A stretch of DNA of 64,000 nt, from the NCBI RefSeq assembly GCF_003286085.1, contig NW_020825288.1, positions 8,370,001-8,434,000 on the forward strand, written 5' to 3'. The notes under the pieces were generated by a model. The model was not told the origin of the DNA and made no database searches. It saw nothing but the letters and a program-made list of their open reading frames with translations. Positions 25,513 to 36,800 of the stretch are shown one piece after another; positions within the stretch are counted from its first letter, which is position 1, and every line of letters starts with the position of its first letter. A program made the translations under genes and the position numbers. Origin of the DNA: Drosophila persimilis (lineage: Eukaryota > Arthropoda > Insecta > Diptera > Drosophilidae).

Positions 25513-28170
25513 GCTTGAGCGAATGAGTGCGGAATGATATTCGTTTAGTTGAATAAGAATTATACCGTTAACATTGCATGCTTCATACTTAATAATTGTA
25601 GAACATTTCAATTGATATTTGATAATTCGAATAGAATGGAATCAGCGGAAACGATCGTTGCTATGGCAACTACATGGCATTATTAGGGATTATGGGAAAT
25701 AGGTGTATTATCTTCAGGCATTCGTTATCACAGACAGAAAAAAGATAGACTCATGATTCAGGCTCGGAAATGTTCCATCTTCAAGCTGAGAATAATTGGT
25801 ACAGATCATAAAAAACCTCTTAAAAGGGACCATTGGGGACCCGAACCAGGTTTTGGACTGTTCCCATCGATTCTGAAAAGATTAAACTGGTTTTTGGTAA
25901 TCACAATACTCGCAGACGACTTGAAAGACTTGCTATCTCTCCCCTCTCAGCTGAATGTCATATCCATCAACATATAGTTCATATACCTTAAAGAAGAGGA
26001 ATCCCTTTTTGGCAAACAACAGGGAAAAAATCATACAAAACCGATAAAAGGGTATAAAACAGCGATACAACAAAGCCCAATTGTGTTGGGCCCCTCGACA
26101 ACGGGAGTTTGGTTTGATCTGGTCCGGACGGGGGGGTGGGCAGGATTGGCTGCTTGGATCTCTGTCTGCTGGTTGGACAGCTGCTGTCTTCGCACATTCG
26201 TCCACATGCAATTTGTGGACAATAAAAAAAGCCGCCGCACAAACAACAATACAATCAACATTTTCAGCGCATTAATGTGCGACATTTGAGGAGTCCTCGT
26301 CCTCGATCTGGAGCTGGAACTGAAGCTGGCGCTGGGCTCATCCTTTCTCTTTCAATGCGCCAAAGTGCAATAAAAATGCAAAAGCGAATTCGAATTCGAA
26401 TTGATTGAACGGCAGCACATACACACACACACACACACATGGACAGTCGTCACGTCACGCACAATGGGTTAACAGGAGCCACACAAAATGGGGGAAAAAC
26501 GAGAAAATTATTCATTAACACATGCGTAAAATGCAAAAAGGAACCATGGCCATAAATAAATAATTGATAAATTGCAGATGAATTTTCATATTTAATGATG
26601 TTTAAGTGAGTGCGGGGGTGGTGGTGGGCTGGAATTCAGAGTGGCTCAGAGTGGATCGGAATGGAAATGTATTGATGGTGTGTGTGTGTGTGTGTGTGTG
26701 CTGTAAAGTGGTGTGAGTGGAAATGCCCATTTTGTTCGCATCTGTGTGTGCAATAATATTATGTTAAAATATACGATTACAATTCGGTTGCTCCTTTTGC
26801 TGCCTTTTTTACGACTCAAGTTGCGTGTTCCCACATTCGCACACTCACTCATACATACATATATCCTCGGCAAAAAAAAAACACATACATACACCCAATG
26901 CGATGTCGCACAAGAGTGCGTATGAAAATTGATTGTTGCTTTATTTATGGCCCCGCGCACTCGCAAAGTAGACATAAAAAATTAAGACAAACATAAAATG
27001 CAATCATGCAGCTCGGTCTGTATAAAAATCTAGGAGCTGTAAGCACTCCACTCCACACTCCACTCCTCTCCCTGTCCTTAGACATTTGCCTGATTTGGTT
27101 TTACGTGCGTCGGGAGACTACACCGAAAGCGGCTCAGAGGTGGTGCCTCCACCCAAAACGGGGTCGGGGGGTCATGTGATAAAACGCATAAAACTTTGCC
27201 TCTAACGAGCATCGTTTTTACGATCTGGAAGCGGACAAAAGTGTGAGGAGGAGTCGCTCCCAGTGTCCTGGAATGCATACGCAATGAATGGTTAATGATT
27301 TGTTAGATGTCCTTTTTTTTTGTTTGCTACAAATGATGTGTGCTCTGAAAAGGGTTGAAACCATGAGGAGTCAGTGGGCCTGGCAATCGATCACCTTTGG
27401 GATAATTGATTACTGCCACTAATAATTAAATCATTCGGATAATTGATGGTTATTAATGAGCTCCAAGCAAATCACAGTACATATTAATTCAAAAAATGAA
27501 CACAAGTAGAGAGCTCTGTGCCCTATATCTATCCCTGTAGATGCTTCCATCTGTGACATAATTCTTGGCATTTGGCTTATGCCTCTTGGCCAGAGAGTAT
27601 GGAGGATTAATTAAGCAAAGCTGCTTAGCCTTCGGCTTCAGCTCCATCTGAATCTCCAACTCTATTGTTCTTCCATTCATCTGCAAGTGCTGCAGATTGC
27701 CTGATGGAATGCGTTGTGTGCCCCGGACTGGGCCCTGCAAAATATGTAATTAAACTTAATGAGTGTAAAATGGTTATGTCCTGGCTCAGGATCGTAGTCT
27801 GTGCCGACTGCAGCAGCATCGAATCAAATGCTGTCAGGGAAAATCAAGTCATTCATTTGTCAATTAGATGACAATGGACTTGACTCCGGACTTGACTTGT
27901 GCAGCAGCACAAAAACCAAAACCCAAAGGCAGACCCAGACAAATGCTGAACGTAATTGCATTTGAAATTTTATACAAGTGAAGTCAAGAGTTAAGTCCTT
28001 CCACATTTTGTACCGCTGATGAAATGCATTTCATTAATATTTATTTGCCGCCGGAGCAGTACCCAGAAACAGATGCTGGGAAATGGGAAATGTCCGGTCT
28101 TAGCAGGCCATTTGCACGTTGTCTAATTCTCAGTTTCATATTTTCTAAATTACCAGACTTACCAAAGACA
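25513..28170. other. Intergenic stretch, no supported gene
   Basis: It holds (CA)n at about 26418-26439, (GT)n at about 26678-26700, a GAATTC-based repeat near 26385-26402 and a TATAAAAA at about 27019 with no credible gene behind it. An open frame on the - strand at 27489-27680 (63 codons) is noted among the rejected items. Confidence 0.4.
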
Positions 28171-28446
28171 ATGAAATCGAAATCTAAATGTGTTTCTGTG
28201 CCGGCCACCGCTCGGCAGTTGGCCCGTCGGCGTAGTGAACGAGAGAACCGCTTGGCCATGGTAGCAGCTCGTAATGCAGGCTATCGCTATAGGTCCGCAG
28301 ACGTGCAGCCAGTGGTGGCAGGACCCCCCATCTTCGATAGCTATCAGGAGTTCGTCGATGATGCCACGCAGATGCGACGAATGCAACGATACAAACGGAT
28401 GGCGATTGTTGAGGGGCTTCTGCTCGGCTCTTCATTGGGAAAATAA
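28171..28446 (+). CDS. Small basic protein of unknown function (91 aa)
   Basis: This single-exon frame starts at ATG in the context AAGACAATG. The frame is open upstream, but that part is poor in protein character. The N-terminal 45 residues are strongly basic (RQLARRRSERENR), the middle is mildly acidic (SYQEFVDDATQMRRMQRYKR), and the C-terminus is a short hydrophobic piece (MAIVEGLLLGSSLGK). No signal peptide or known domain was recognised. An arginine-rich start without acidic residues could serve as a mitochondrial presequence, but this is inference. The stop codon overlaps an AATAAA at 28442-28447, so if used for cleavage the 3' UTR would be very short. The next gene on the same strand starts about 680 bases on. 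Confidence 0.6.
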   Translation: MKSKSKCVSVPATARQLARRRSERENRLAMVAARNAGYRYRSADVQPVVAGPPIFDSYQEFVDDATQMRRMQRYKRMAIVEGLLLGSSLGK

Positions 28447-28447
28447 A
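28442..28447 (+). terminator. Poly(A) signal overlapping a stop codon
   Basis: AATAAA contains the TAA stop of the 91-aa frame. Cleavage 10-30 bases later would give a 3' UTR of about 20 nt. Confidence 0.45.
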
Positions 28448-29130
28448 TTGAAATATGTTGGGCATTAATCTCTAATCTCTTCTTTGGGTCAACGAACCGA
28501 GTGTTCCGTTTGGGCTTTGGCTATTTAACATACTTCTAATGATATCTGGCCTGTTCTGAGGATTGGGGCCGTCATTTTGCGGCGAAATCTGTTCCAGCTA
28601 ACAATTTTCATCAGTATGAACCATTAGAAGGGTTGCCAGAGCAGTAAAAAAATGTTGGCCTAATTTTCCAGCACTGGAACCAGCGTCTTGGCTATGCTCT
28701 TTCTACTCACAGCTTTTCGCTGGTCAATTAAACCTACACTTGCAATGTCTCAGTCAACAACTAAAAGACCTTACTTTTTATGACAACAAAATCTTATTTC
28801 TATCTAAAAAAATATTGGTCATTGATGTCAGTATTGTAAAACGCCTTGTTTTCGGAGCAACAAAGCAAGCGAATCAGAGCAGTCAACGAAAAGTTTATAA
28901 ATTTGATCTGTGAACTAAACAAATTTCAGAACGATTCGGTCTTTCAGTCAGTACTATCGTATAGTAATTTCAATTTTTTTGTGACATCTAACAAAATTTG
29001 ACTTTCCCAAACTCGGTAAAGACTTAGTAAGGAACGTCATCAAAAAAATTAAGTAAGTCAGGGAAGGGAAGCGAACAATTCTACCCGTAACACATTATTT
29101 TGTGGCCTCATTCTTTTAGAAAGATAAAGA

Positions 29131-29717
29131 ATGGGTAACCACATCAGCTCTAACGCTGGTCCGGCTGGTGGCTCACCGTCGCCCGAGCCCCTCATGCAGC
29201 AGCAGCAACATGGAGACGGTAACAAATCTTCGTCTTCGCCCAAAGAACCGGGCAAGGTTTGGAACTGGAAGAGTGCCAACGTGAAGCAAACGGATGTTGG
29301 GGATGCTGTACGCATCCGCAAAGAAAATACCGAGGAGGCGTGGCAAAAGGTGCTCAAATGGGAGGCAATGCGTGGCAACAAGTCTGGCGATCTGCGCCTA
29401 AAAAGTTTTGTCGGCAAGGAAAACGACTTGAGTCCCCGTGCCCGTTTCCGCAGCTGGTTTGGGTAACTATTATTTAACATTTTCCATACAATGCCCTAAT
29501 CTCAAGCATTTGCAGACACGAGCTCCCGTTTGATCGCCATGACTGGATTGTCGATCGTTGTGGCAAAAAAGAGGTGCGGTATGTGATCGACTACTATGAC
29601 GGTAAGGTGGATGTCCGTCCTGCCATGGATTCTGCCGCGAATGCTTGGGTTCGTATGCGCGCCACCTGCATGCGCTGGAAGTCCGATTTAATCGAGATAT
29701 TCAACGCCAGCGATTAA
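29131..29717 (+). CDS. Cytochrome c heme lyase-like protein, shortened paralogue
   Basis: Two exons, 29131-29462 and 29516-29717, join across a 53-bp GT-AG intron to give 177 residues. Residues 95-131 match holocytochrome c synthase very closely ([11 protein letters not shown], then [16 protein letters not shown]), followed by [11 protein letters not shown] and DVRPAMDS. The start MGNHISS fits the MGxxxS myristoylation pattern. The human enzyme (HCCS) is 268 aa and attaches heme to cytochrome c in the mitochondrial intermembrane space. Here the Cys-Pro motif region and the block around WVYPSEQMFW are absent, replaced by a Ser/Gln-rich linker. A loop before DVRP is ten residues shorter. The position equal to the heme-ligating His154 is Arg63 (RIRKEN against RIHNQN). 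Glu68, His119 and Arg125, equal to human Glu159, His211 and Arg217, are kept. I infer a paralogue, probably not a working lyase by the known mechanism. A full-length copy should exist elsewhere in the genome. Confidence 0.85.
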
Positions 29718-30605
29718 AAAAATATAAATACATATTTAAATCGTTTCCACCATCTTAATTGCCTGTTCAAAAGAAATGCATTAAATGTGAGCCCCAAAAA
29801 AAGCGAATCCATAATGTTCTGCCATTTCTTTGGTAAGATTTCGGGGTTATTAGTTACGAAAATGTTTTATTCTTTCCCTCTGACGCTTAAGCTGGGTATC
29901 CACAAATGAACTCTCGAGCACAGACTCTTCTTGACTCCCCGCCAAATCTTCCATTGGATAGTACCGAAACTAAAGCAAATTAAAGCTAATGGCTGGCCTG
30001 CCGTACGTCAGACATTTGTTAATTACGGATAAACCCCCTTCATGTTTGCACACGAGCAGCGAGGGAGGACATCAATTTGGACCCCAATCGGAGCCCCAAC
30101 AGATGTCGCAGCACTCACATTCGAAACTTTCGCATATTTGGCGCTGCTTATTGTTATTCCGCTTTATGTACTCCCCCACCTGCAGTCCTGCCGTCCATCA
30201 TGCGGCGGCCATTGTTTATTATCGCCGTTCGGTATGTGATTTGAAAATTTGCACAAATTTTCCACAAATATTATGTGAGGTTTTTCATTCAATTTTTGCA
30301 TTATTCTATTAAATGTGCACGCCGCAGTTTGTTTAACACTTGCGCGAATGTAGAGTGCGGGATTTTTGGGTAATATTTTGCGTGCATTAACCTTTGCGGT
30401 CGATGGCATTGTCAAAATATATTCAGAGTGGTTTTTGTGCAATTCGATTGTGTTTTATTTGGTGTTGGTTGAGAGATTTATTCATCCAAAAAGGGGTCGA
30501 AAAACCAAGAGATAAAACAGAGAACTAAACTAGTACTCAATCATTTTTCTGTTATATTTTTAACAATACATATATATTAATTTTCGAAAATAATAGACGT
30601 AAATT

Positions 30606-31559
30606 ATGGATGGGAGTAGACTGCGAATGTTCAAACCAATCATCACTTACGATATGGTGGTGCGCAACTTACCCTACGAGAAGGAGGATAAGGTTCGATT
30701 GCCTGATGTCTGGGACGATGGCAGGGGCATACCAGGAGTGTCTTCAAAGGATGTAAAGACAGAAGCCATAGAACCAACGGGTGAGGGAGAACAGGAGGAG
30801 AACCTCGAAGCTCAGTTGGAAGTGAAGACTGAAGTGGATGATGTGGAGGAGACTTCTGCTAAAACCGAAACCGAAGAAGAGCCTTTGGTAGCTGATGTGA
30901 AATATGCCTGGAATTCGCCTTGCCTGATGATTATTTTCGAAGACGGCGATGTCAATAGTGCAATCCATCATTTGGTTGGTTCGCTGCAGAATCCCTTTGC
31001 CCTGGATGCCGTGGCCACGGTGCTGGTGCAGGAGAGCATAGCGGAGGAGCTCGCCAACCGAATAGTCGACCTTCTGCATCCATTGGATCCCCGGGTCGCC
31101 AATCACCCGAACTATCTGCGCACTCTCAGCAAATTGGCCCAGCTGAAGGCAAAGATCGTGGCTGGGAATCCGGACAATGTGCCGGCCAATGCCACGCCCA
31201 TGATCGTACGCGATGTACCCCACCACTATCTGGGCGATGGTCCCACGGGCATCGTCACCATGCACATCTTCCGCACTCCCCTCGAGGCCACCCTGGTCTA
31301 TCAGAAGGAAGCCCTGCCCATTGCCTCGGTCAGCATTTGGAACGAGAAGATCGCCAGCATGTACGACATGGTGGCCGTACTCAATGCCGACACATTCAAA
31401 ATCAACTGTTTCGACGTGGACCTGGAGCCCATCAAACGGACCTTCGAGTGCCGTCGCTATAGTGCCCATATGAGTCGTGGTTATCACTACGAGACCTTGC
31501 TGTTGAATGAGCAGCGAAAGGTCGTGATCTTTCCCGTGGGAGCTATCTATGCAAATTGA
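30606..31559 (+). CDS. DUF1487-like protein (aldehyde-dehydrogenase-fold relative)
   Basis: One exon, 317 residues, starts at ATGGATGGG. Residues 1-45 form a short leader (PIITYDMVVRNLPYEKEDKV). Residues 50-98 are a very acidic, Glu/Thr-rich linker. From about 103 to 317 the protein resembles the fly-specific DUF1487 family, whose fold is related to NAD-dependent aldehyde dehydrogenases. Marker stretches are PFALDAVATVLVQESIAEEL, IFRTPLEATLVYQKEALPIA with SVSIWNEK, and FKINCFDVDLEPIKRTF. The Cys at 268 sits in a fixed position, but I see no full aldehyde dehydrogenase active site, so an enzyme activity should not be assumed. The family is assigned from memory of its motifs. An AATAAA lies 15 bases after the stop, giving a short 3' UTR. 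It sits about 890 bases after the heme-lyase-like gene on the same strand. Confidence 0.8.
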   Translation: MDGSRLRMFKPIITYDMVVRNLPYEKEDKVRLPDVWDDGRGIPGVSSKDVKTEAIEPTGEGEQEENLEAQLEVKTEVDDVEETSAKTETEEEPLVADVKYAWNSPCLMIIFEDGDVNSAIHHLVGSLQNPFALDAVATVLVQESIAEELANRIVDLLHPLDPRVANHPNYLRTLSKLAQLKAKIVAGNPDNVPANATPMIVRDVPHHYLGDGPTGIVTMHIFRTPLEATLVYQKEALPIASVSIWNEKIASMYDMVAVLNADTFKINCFDVDLEPIKRTFECRRYSAHMSRGYHYETLLLNEQRKVVIFPVGAIYAN

Positions 31560-31573
31560 AAGTGGAATTTAAT

Positions 31574-31579
31574 AATAAA
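31574..31579 (+). terminator. Poly(A) signal of the DUF1487-like gene
   Basis: AATAAA lies 15 bases past the stop codon. Confidence 0.6.
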
Positions 31580-33435
31580 AGAAGGGACTGCAAGGAGCAT
31601 CTTCTGTTCGGAATAGTACTCTGTCTATTGGCTCTGCAAATTCTCCACAGTGCTACGCAGTATTGGATTTCCTTCCCTACGACCCTCGACTCCATTAATT
31701 TGCACTGTTGTAAATTCAGTGTAACTTTGACTATTAGGCAACTTTGCTCTCTGCACCTTTGTTGCTACTGCGAGTGCTGCTATACCCTCTATGCAATCTA
31801 ATGTATGCAATCTCATTCAAAGGGCGGTGCGTGGCCTTTCAACAACTACTTATTTACACACACACACAGAAAACAGGAAAAACCATTTGGAAAAATTCAA
31901 CCCGCACTTTTCGTACGCTAATCTAAATTAATGCCTCTTACTGCGGATCAGAATCGGCACTGGCAACGATGCTTTATCATTCAATTAAAAAAAGAAAAAA
32001 ACAAACAGGAAAACTGGGAAACGCGTGCATAGAAAATGCGCGAAACAAACCAACGGATTTTCGCGGAATCCCTCTCCTCTCTGTGGGGCCATTGGTTGGG
32101 TGAATGGACGAGTGGAACGCATTGGTAAAACAATTTGCACCATCCCCTGGCCCGCCACCGACGAAATAATGAAGTGTTTAGTTGATTATCTGAACGCACG
32201 GGCCCGTTTCCGGATCCGGGGGGTAACCAAGTCGGAATGCAAACAGTATCCAGGAATTGCTTGGCTTTTTCGGTAGGACGCTGGCAGGCAGTAGTTGGCA
32301 GTAGTCTATAATGCGCAAATAAACAGCTAACAAGTTGGCAACTGAAAAACAAAAAAAACAAAAACCAAACAGAACTCTAAAATGGCCGGAGGTCCGTTTT
32401 GGATTCGAGGGAATGCCACATATGTGCCTGAGCACCTGTCGGTACGGCCCGGCACGGCACGGGATTGAAAGTTTTGAACAAAAGCACAGCTCGATGAAGG
32501 CTCCGGGGCGTGGCACGCATTGTCTGGAGGTGAGCCTTTTTGCGGTGCACGCTTTTAGGCGCCGGAACCACACCAAGCCACGCATTTGCTGCATTGATAA
32601 CCCGAAAATGCTACGCTGAGTTCAGTTGTGGAGAGGAGGGGAGAGTTTTGGTGGTGTGTGGTCTTATTCCGTGTACAGAGACCATATTTCACGGGTAAAT
32701 CAAACAGACAACAGATGGACGGATAGATAGTTGGGTAGGCCGTACCGAAAGGCGTAGGCGTAGGCGGAGAGCCGTAGAGGCGTATGCGTAATGCCTTGCC
32801 TTGCCTTCGACCGGTCACGATATTTACTGGATGTCTTAATTAAATTTGATTAGCTGTGTGCGCAAATTAGTTAGTTTTGCATGGGAATTGATGAGCGTGT
32901 TGAGTTTGCCGACTAATTGGCTAATTGATTGATTGTTGGAGTTGTTGCCCGGCCTTCCAGTCTGCCTGCCTGCCCGCCTGCCTCCCCGCTCCACGGTGGA
33001 ATGTTTGTCTAATTGCTGAGCCTCAAATGCATTGAGGTAGAGGCACAGAAACAGAAACAGGAACGCTGGTCTCAGTTGGTATTCTTTGTGTGCATTTCCT
33101 AATGAAATTCGAATGATTACGAACCAGGCCAAGAGCTGCATCAAAAATGCATAAGCTTCGGGTATATACATCTTTGTATACCTTTCAGAGAATATTCCCA
33201 GATTTTAATCAAATGTTTCCATGAATAAACGAAGATATTTATGTATTTAATTAATTAGCAATTATCTGCTAAATATGGATTAAAATATTAGCAATTAAGC
33301 GAAATACAGGCGAGTGAAAAATTAAAATAGTGGATGATAGAATATACAATTTCATGGGAAATTTCAGGGGATAATGAATGGTAGAGGGCAGTAATCTTAA
33401 AGGCAGATTTTGACTATAGTTTAACCTACAGATAG
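31580..33435. other. Intergenic stretch, no supported gene
   Basis: Open frames here begin at non-ATG codons or lack protein character. There is a short GTAGGC repeat near 32750-32765 and CCTGC-type repeats near 32955-32990 (TGCCTGCCTGCC). Confidence 0.4.
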
Positions 33436-33780
33436 TTAAGGATAGGAGGATGGGTCTATTCTTAATAAGCATAAATCCATAAATTTGTGTAGAGGATCGT
33501 CAGTAGATCGTATCCTTTGGAACAACAGTTCAGCTAGGGTATCCCAAAGTTCGTGGCTTCGAAGCTTTTGCCATTCATTCTTGTTTTTCAATTTCTGAAC
33601 GCAGTACTCCTTGCCCCACTCCTCCTTAATACATATCGAAATAACCTTGGTCCGAAATTCGCCCAAAAGAATAACTGTGCATTGTTTGCCAAGAGGAACT
33701 TTCTGCCTTGGCCCCTTGGAATGGTTGGGTTGCTTGTTGTTGGTTGTGGGTTGACAGAGTTCCCCCAGGGAGACTGCCAT
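33436..33780 (-). CDS. Possible small protein of 114 aa, unrecognised
   Basis: The frame opens at ATG 33780 and could extend to a further ATG-less start upstream. From about residue 25 it has balanced, protein-like content: a basic segment (GPRQKVPLGKQ), a beta-like hydrophobic stretch (CTVILLGEFRTKVISICIKE) and a probable helix (KLRSHELWDTLAELLFQRIR). It ends soon after LCLLRIDPSSYP. No domain, signal peptide or membrane segment was recognised. ATTAAA occurs about 190 bases downstream on this strand. Coding character is better than in nearby chance frames, but the N-terminal 24 residues are weak, so the true start may be later or in another exon. Confidence 0.35.
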   Translation of the reverse strand: MAVSLGELCQPTTNNKQPNHSKGPRQKVPLGKQCTVILLGEFRTKVISICIKEEWGKEYCVQKLKNKNEWQKLRSHELWDTLAELLFQRIRSTDDPLHKFMDLCLLRIDPSSYP

Positions 33781-33837
33781 TGGATGGTGGATGGGGGGGA
33801 TTGGTGGGAAAAGTGCTAAAGTTTCCACTGCGCGCAT

Positions 33838-36800
33838 GAAATTTCCACTTTAGTTGTGTTTTCTAGTAAATTTTTGTACTTCGCCTTTGTTCTTTTTCCC
33901 TGCTGTTGTGTATATGTATGTACCCCCATCCTCTATTACTCGTCCTTGAGATCTCCTCAACCCTCAGTGGCGCGTGCTTATTTCAAGTAGTTGAAATTAT
34001 TTTATAGTATAAAACTTTAGTTTTTTAACTTTGGCCGGTTGCAAGGAAAGCTCTGGCTCTGGCTCTGGCTCTGGCTCTGTCGAGCTCTGCCTTGCTTTTG
34101 GACTCTGTTCTGTCCAGGCTCTGCCTTGGTCTGCCCCCCGTGTGCCAGCCTGCCACCGTGTTGCTTTCTGTTTTGCTGCGAGTGTTGTGTGTGTTATGTT
34201 CTTTCGCCCTTCGTCCATTTGCCGTCCGCACGCGCTTTTTGTTTTAGCATATTTATATTTTAATAAGCATTCTGGCAGCTGCGCTCCAGCGCCTTGCCCT
34301 TTCCGCACTCCGTCGATGCCTTTGCTCTGCGTAATTTTACTGCAATTTCTGACAGTTTTAGAAATCTTGGGCAAGCAGAACTTATAGTAGACCCAAATGC
34401 GCGCTCCTCCTGTCAGCGGCAAATGGCAACGGGTTGGCTGGCAGGCAGGCCGGCAGGCAGGCAGACGGGGCAACGTGGCGTATGATTGTTATTAATTCCA
34501 TATTATGTGTAAGAGCAGCATCCTCCGTTTTGCCTGTTTTTGCCCTGGTGCAGTGCAATAAGCAATAAGCGTCAGATGAAATGATATTTAATGTCAGCTC
34601 CGGCAAAACGACGACCACTGAAGAGAGCCGGCATCGTGAGGTTCTACTGCCTCTGTGGCAGGCGAGGAGTGGGGGAGCACTTTGAGGTGCAGTTCGAGTG
34701 GTTCATTGAAGCACAAAAGTGTCTGAGTTTGTAAGAAAGTGTTGAGGTTGAGTACCCACCCAGGCCATTTGCCTAAAGTGCGGTTAATCTGAGGGATGTT
34801 GGGGGTGGCGAAACGCGACGGGATGGATAGAGACGCCCGCGGGCTGATTTAATTAAAATTCAATTAAAAGTCGTTGTTTAGTTAACGTTTAATAGGGAAA
34901 ATCCATCAGCAGGAGCATGCTTCAATGACCTATTGTTGCCATTCTCTCGCCACAATTGTTAAACATTTTCACTTCAATACAATGTGGCGACTATCCTGTC
35001 TGCTCTACACACGTGGATGTGTTTATGACAGTATGTGTCTGTTGTGTGGGTGCCTGCTGTGTGTGTGTGTGGGGGTTGGCCATTGTATTTGTAACAAAAT
35101 ATAATCATAAACGTAATTTAATCGCGCCAAACTGCGTCTGTCACGTACTTGCCAGGCAACACAGGGCACCGCACACACAATACACACATTATTAGAGTCG
35201 CACAGATACACATTATTGATGCTCAGACCCACACACCCTTGCACCCGCACAGATACAATGTCGGCGGCAACGCTGCTGACAACAGAAACAGTTATAATAA
35301 TTCAATTCCGGGCCATAATAACGTCGATTCAATGTTGTTAAACACGTTGCGAATCGTTTGCGACTTACCCAAAATCGAATGATCACCTGTAAAGGAATTG
35401 ATTTTGTTAGCCAAAGCACGTCATACCATATGAAACTATTGTACGATTATTTTCCATTGAATTAATTACAAATGTTCTACGTAGCAATGTTTGGAATTAA
35501 GACTCGAATTAGTTTGCATTAAGACGGGGATAATGAAGGACTTAAAATGAGTTTACATGTTAAGAATGGGATAATGTTCAGATGAAATTGAATAATCAGA
35601 TAATGAGAGCCAACTTTAGTAATAGTCTGAACGCATTCAGGGGACTCTTTCAAGATGATTTCCGTACCCCACACCACACCACATCCATGGCTGCATCCTG
35701 TCTGACTTTGCCTGTGCATCGTTCATTTACTCTGTGAGGTTGGTTCTTTCGCAGCATCAGCGCATCTTTGGCAGAGATTTCTGTCATATGCCAAATCATC
35801 GGAAGACTTGCGTCTCTGCCGGAGGGGAGTCCGGAGCGAATCAGTCACGTATGTGCGAAAAATCAAAACGATTTGTGACGGGCTGTCTGTCTGTCTATCT
35901 CTCGCTTACCTCGCTTACCCCTGCCATGTGTCCTTCCCTCTTGTGTCTAAGTCTTTTGTTTGCCATTTGCCGTAGCGCACGAGGAGGAGTGCCGGCGTGA
36001 ATGCGCGTAAATTACGGCTGACAGGAGACGGCTTCGTCGGGGATGCCTTTGCCTGATTGATGCGCCTCGCCTATGCAGCGCTGCAACTTGCGCCACTTAG
36101 CCGTAAGCCGCAGATCCGCAGCGTTTCAGCAGCGTTGCAGCAGCGCCGTAGAAATCGGAGCCATTCCATGGCGCACGCATGACAGCTGCCATGTGCTTTG
36201 GCATCCACCACCTCCTCCTGCCTGTGGTTAACAGCGAGGAGGAACCAGGAAGGAGATCCTTCCTATGTGCGTTGCGTGGCCGCTTTGTCCTTGTCACCTT
36301 TTTAGTTTTCGGTGTTGACAGGCGCCTGGCATCTCTCTGGTTCTAGCTTCAGTTCCAGAGTGCATTTATCTCGATCTGGAATGCCTTTTGAATAACTTGC
36401 CATATTAGTGTTTGTGTGTGTGTGTGAGTGTGTGTTTCCGTTTCCTTTCAGCTCAGCAGGCACCCAGTCAGCAGCTTAGTCGTGTCTGCGTGTCCTTGTG
36501 TGCGTATTTGTCAAAAGGATTTGGCAGTGATTTAGCTGCCGGCCCAAATTTCATACCAAATTCCATCTCTTCGCTGCTGCTGCTGCTGCCGCTGCTGCTC
36601 TCGAGGATTGGCTGACTGACAACGCCTCTGTCTCCTGCTCTTTCCCTGCCTCTTTCCCTGACAGTAGACAGGATTAGGTCGCGCTTCAGCATTTTGGCCT
36701 GCCGTCCTGCCAGAGCCGCCTGGAAATTAGCTGCCTAATTGTTTGCCAAAGCCGCAACTTTGGCCATTTCTTCTCTGCTTTTGGCCAAAATTGCCAGAAC

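Noticed and set aside
26031-26258. Frame on the - strand with a signal-peptide-like start (MLIVLLFVRRLFLL)
   Set aside because: The hydrophobic start is broken by arginines and the rest has no protein character.
27489-27680. Frame of 63 codons on the - strand starting MNGRTIELEIQ
   Set aside because: It has some protein-like content, but no promoter, poly(A) signal or known motif supports it. It could be chance.
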